A stretch of 8,041 nucleotides of DNA, taken from positions 1-8,041 of the forward strand of contig DLPV01000061.1 in NCBI GenBank assembly GCA_002477465.1. The letters are read 5' to 3'. A model generated the notes under the pieces. That model made no database searches. It saw only the letters and a list, made by a program, of their open reading frames with translations, and had not been told where the DNA came from. The number at the start of each line of letters is the position of its first letter. The first letter of the stretch is position 1. Shown here one piece after another: positions 6,656 to 8,041 of this stretch. A program made the position numbers and the translations under genes. The stretch is from Gammaproteobacteria bacterium UBA7449 (GTDB taxonomy: Bacteria; Pseudomonadota; Gammaproteobacteria; Pseudomonadales; Pseudohongiellaceae).

Positions 6656-7855
6656 TCAGATGCACGCCAGCGCAATTTCGAGATCGGCAATCAGATCAGC
6701 CGAATCTTCAAGGCCGGTGGAGATGCGAATCATGCCGTTGTGAATACCCATCTCCAGCCGCTCTGCTTCGGGTATATCGAGAAAAGCCATGGTCGCAGGT
6801 ATCTGCACAGCCGTTCGCACCCCGCCCAGACTTGCACCGAATGCCGCCAGTTCGAGACTATCCGCAACCTTGAGCGCCGCATCTCCGTCAGCAACGGCAA
6901 AGGTCAGCATGGCGCCGTACCCGGGAATCTGTGCTGTAGCAATCTCGTGCTGCGGATGATTGGCGAGCCCCGGGTACCAAACCCCCTCTACTTTTGGATG
7001 ATTTACGAGATGATTTGCAAGCGCTGCTGCTGTCCGGCACTGCCGCTCTAAGCGAACGTCCAAGGTTTGAATGCCGCGCAGCAATAGCCAGGCATTGAAC
7101 GGAGACAGCGGTGCACCCCATTTCACCATTGTGTTCCAGCGAATCTGCTCGAGAAAATCCGCGGGCAACTTGTCTGACTTCATGCAGATAGCCCCACCGA
7201 TGACATCGTTGTGACCACCGATAAACTTGCTGGCACTTTCAACCACGATATCTACTCCCCATTGCAGTGGCTGCATCACGGCAGGACTGGCAAAGGTATT
7301 GTCACACACCAGAATCAAACCATGCGCATGGGCGATATCCACCAGCGGCGGGATCGCCGCTACCTTCATGGTCGGGTTCGCAATGGTTTCAAAGTAAATG
7401 ACTTTGGTGTTGTCCTGAATTGCAGCCTCGACACTGTCAGGATTAGCGCTGTCGACGAAGGTGGTCGTGATTCCGTAATCGGTTAGACGGTGATCCAGCA
7501 TTTCGTGAGTGGAGCTATAGGTAGTCCAGTCACAGACGATATGATCGCCTTGTTTTAGCAGGCCAAACAGGGCAGTGGAAATTGCCGCCATGCCAGAGGC
7601 TGTGGCAAGGCAGGCATCAGCCTCCTCAATGATGGCCATCTGCTCTTCGAACTGATACTCAGTGGGATTACCACAGCGCCCGTAAATGTTTACTGCCTTG
7701 CGGGCACCCTCAACGACCTCTTGATAAATGTCCGCGTCATACTGGAAACTTGACGACGTGATGATAGGCGCACTGATTGATTGCGTCGCCTCATCCGGCG
7801 CGTAGTAAACCACCTTGCTGCCGAATTGAAGTCCCTTGCGTTTATCTGAGTCCAT
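6656..7855 (-). CDS. Cys/Met-metabolism PLP-dependent enzyme (cystathionine/methionine gamma-lyase-like)
   Basis: This 399-residue cytoplasmic enzyme is full length for the trans-sulfuration family. Visible landmarks: Tyr58 and Arg60 in IYGRCGNPT (cofactor phosphate of the neighbouring subunit), SGMAA (88-92), Tyr113 (stacks on PLP), Asp185 in VCDNTFASP (pyridine nitrogen), Lys210 in ESASKFIGGHNDV (Schiff base), and Arg377 in MIRISTGLED (substrate carboxylate). The position of the methionine gamma-lyase cysteine (Cys116 in the Pseudomonas putida enzyme) is Ser115. The usual MTH triad near residue 356 reads MAF. The reaction is therefore probably a beta- or gamma-elimination or replacement on a sulfur or hydroxy amino acid, but cystathionine gamma-lyase, cystathionine gamma-synthase, beta-lyase and methionine gamma-lyase cannot be separated. 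GGAG (7863-7866) seven bases upstream supports the ATG at 7855. It is the first gene of a two-gene operon with the permease. Confidence 0.9.
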   Translation of the reverse strand: MDSDKRKGLQFGSKVVYYAPDEATQSISAPIITSSSFQYDADIYQEVVEGARKAVNIYGRCGNPTEYQFEEQMAIIEEADACLATASGMAAISTALFGLLKQGDHIVCDWTTYSSTHEMLDHRLTDYGITTTFVDSANPDSVEAAIQDNTKVIYFETIANPTMKVAAIPPLVDIAHAHGLILVCDNTFASPAVMQPLQWGVDIVVESASKFIGGHNDVIGGAICMKSDKLPADFLEQIRWNTMVKWGAPLSPFNAWLLLRGIQTLDVRLERQCRTAAALANHLVNHPKVEGVWYPGLANHPQHEIATAQIPGYGAMLTFAVADGDAALKVADSLELAAFGASLGGVRTAVQIPATMAFLDIPEAERLEMGIHNGMIRISTGLEDSADLIADLEIALACI

Positions 7856-8041
7856 ACCCTGTCTCCGCGACCACCGCAGACGCAGGCCAGGGTGTCGTTA
7901 TTATTGTCAGGCACTCCGGCAGGCGTGTGCGCCATTGTCATCCAGAAAGCTGGCGGTCAGTTTAAATGCAATTGCCGGTGACGGAAAGGAGCACGAACAG
8001 GGAGCGAGAAGAGGGAGTAAAGCCAGTTCAAAACAGCAACG
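7856..8041. other. Upstream region of the PLP enzyme-permease operon, no gene seen
   Basis: The last 186 bases should contain the operon promoter, but no -35/-10 pair stands out on the minus strand. A candidate AATAAT -10 (7899-7904) has no -35 partner. A short hairpin GGCG-CACA-CGCC (minus strand) lies near 7923-7934. I see no methionine-repressor-like box and no recognisable SAM riboswitch. Confidence 0.4.

Overview
The window looks like ordinary chromosome from a free-living, probably marine, gammaproteobacterium. This is inferred from moderate G+C, Shine-Dalgarno-led genes, several exported hydrolases, and an MscS-type protein that resembles gammaproteobacterial homologues as I remember them. 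No database search was possible. I see no tRNA, rRNA, CRISPR array, insertion sequence, phage gene or attachment site.

Layout. (1) 1-478, minus strand: an exported thioredoxin-fold protein cut by the window edge, with a good sigma70-type promoter at 517-545. (2) 704-2068, minus: an exported M28-type zinc peptidase with a C-terminal fibronectin type III domain. (3) 2319-3578, minus: an exported beta-lactamase-fold serine hydrolase of the NylB (6-aminohexanoate-dimer hydrolase) type. (4) 3963-5246, plus: an MscS-like mechanosensitive channel gene broken by two frameshifts and one in-frame stop, and apparently also missing four residues in its pore helix. (5) 5335-6645 and 6656-7855, both minus: an APC-family amino-acid permease directly downstream of a PLP-dependent enzyme of the Cys/Met-metabolism family. 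These two are separated by 10 bases and form a clear operon.

How the genes fit together. The two exported hydrolases could release amino acids or small amides outside the cytoplasm, and the enzyme-permease pair could import and cleave a sulfur or hydroxy amino acid. Only the last pair is supported as a transcription unit. The first three genes are separated by 225-250 bases and are probably transcribed separately. The broken channel gene is the only plus-strand gene. It diverges from the serine hydrolase gene and converges on the permease gene.

I found no convincing undescribed system. The points most worth checking are the multiply damaged MscS gene, the Asp in place of the first zinc-ligand His in the M28 peptidase, the altered active-site positions in the PLP enzyme, and a 15-bp tandem repeat that lengthens the signal peptide of the serine hydrolase.
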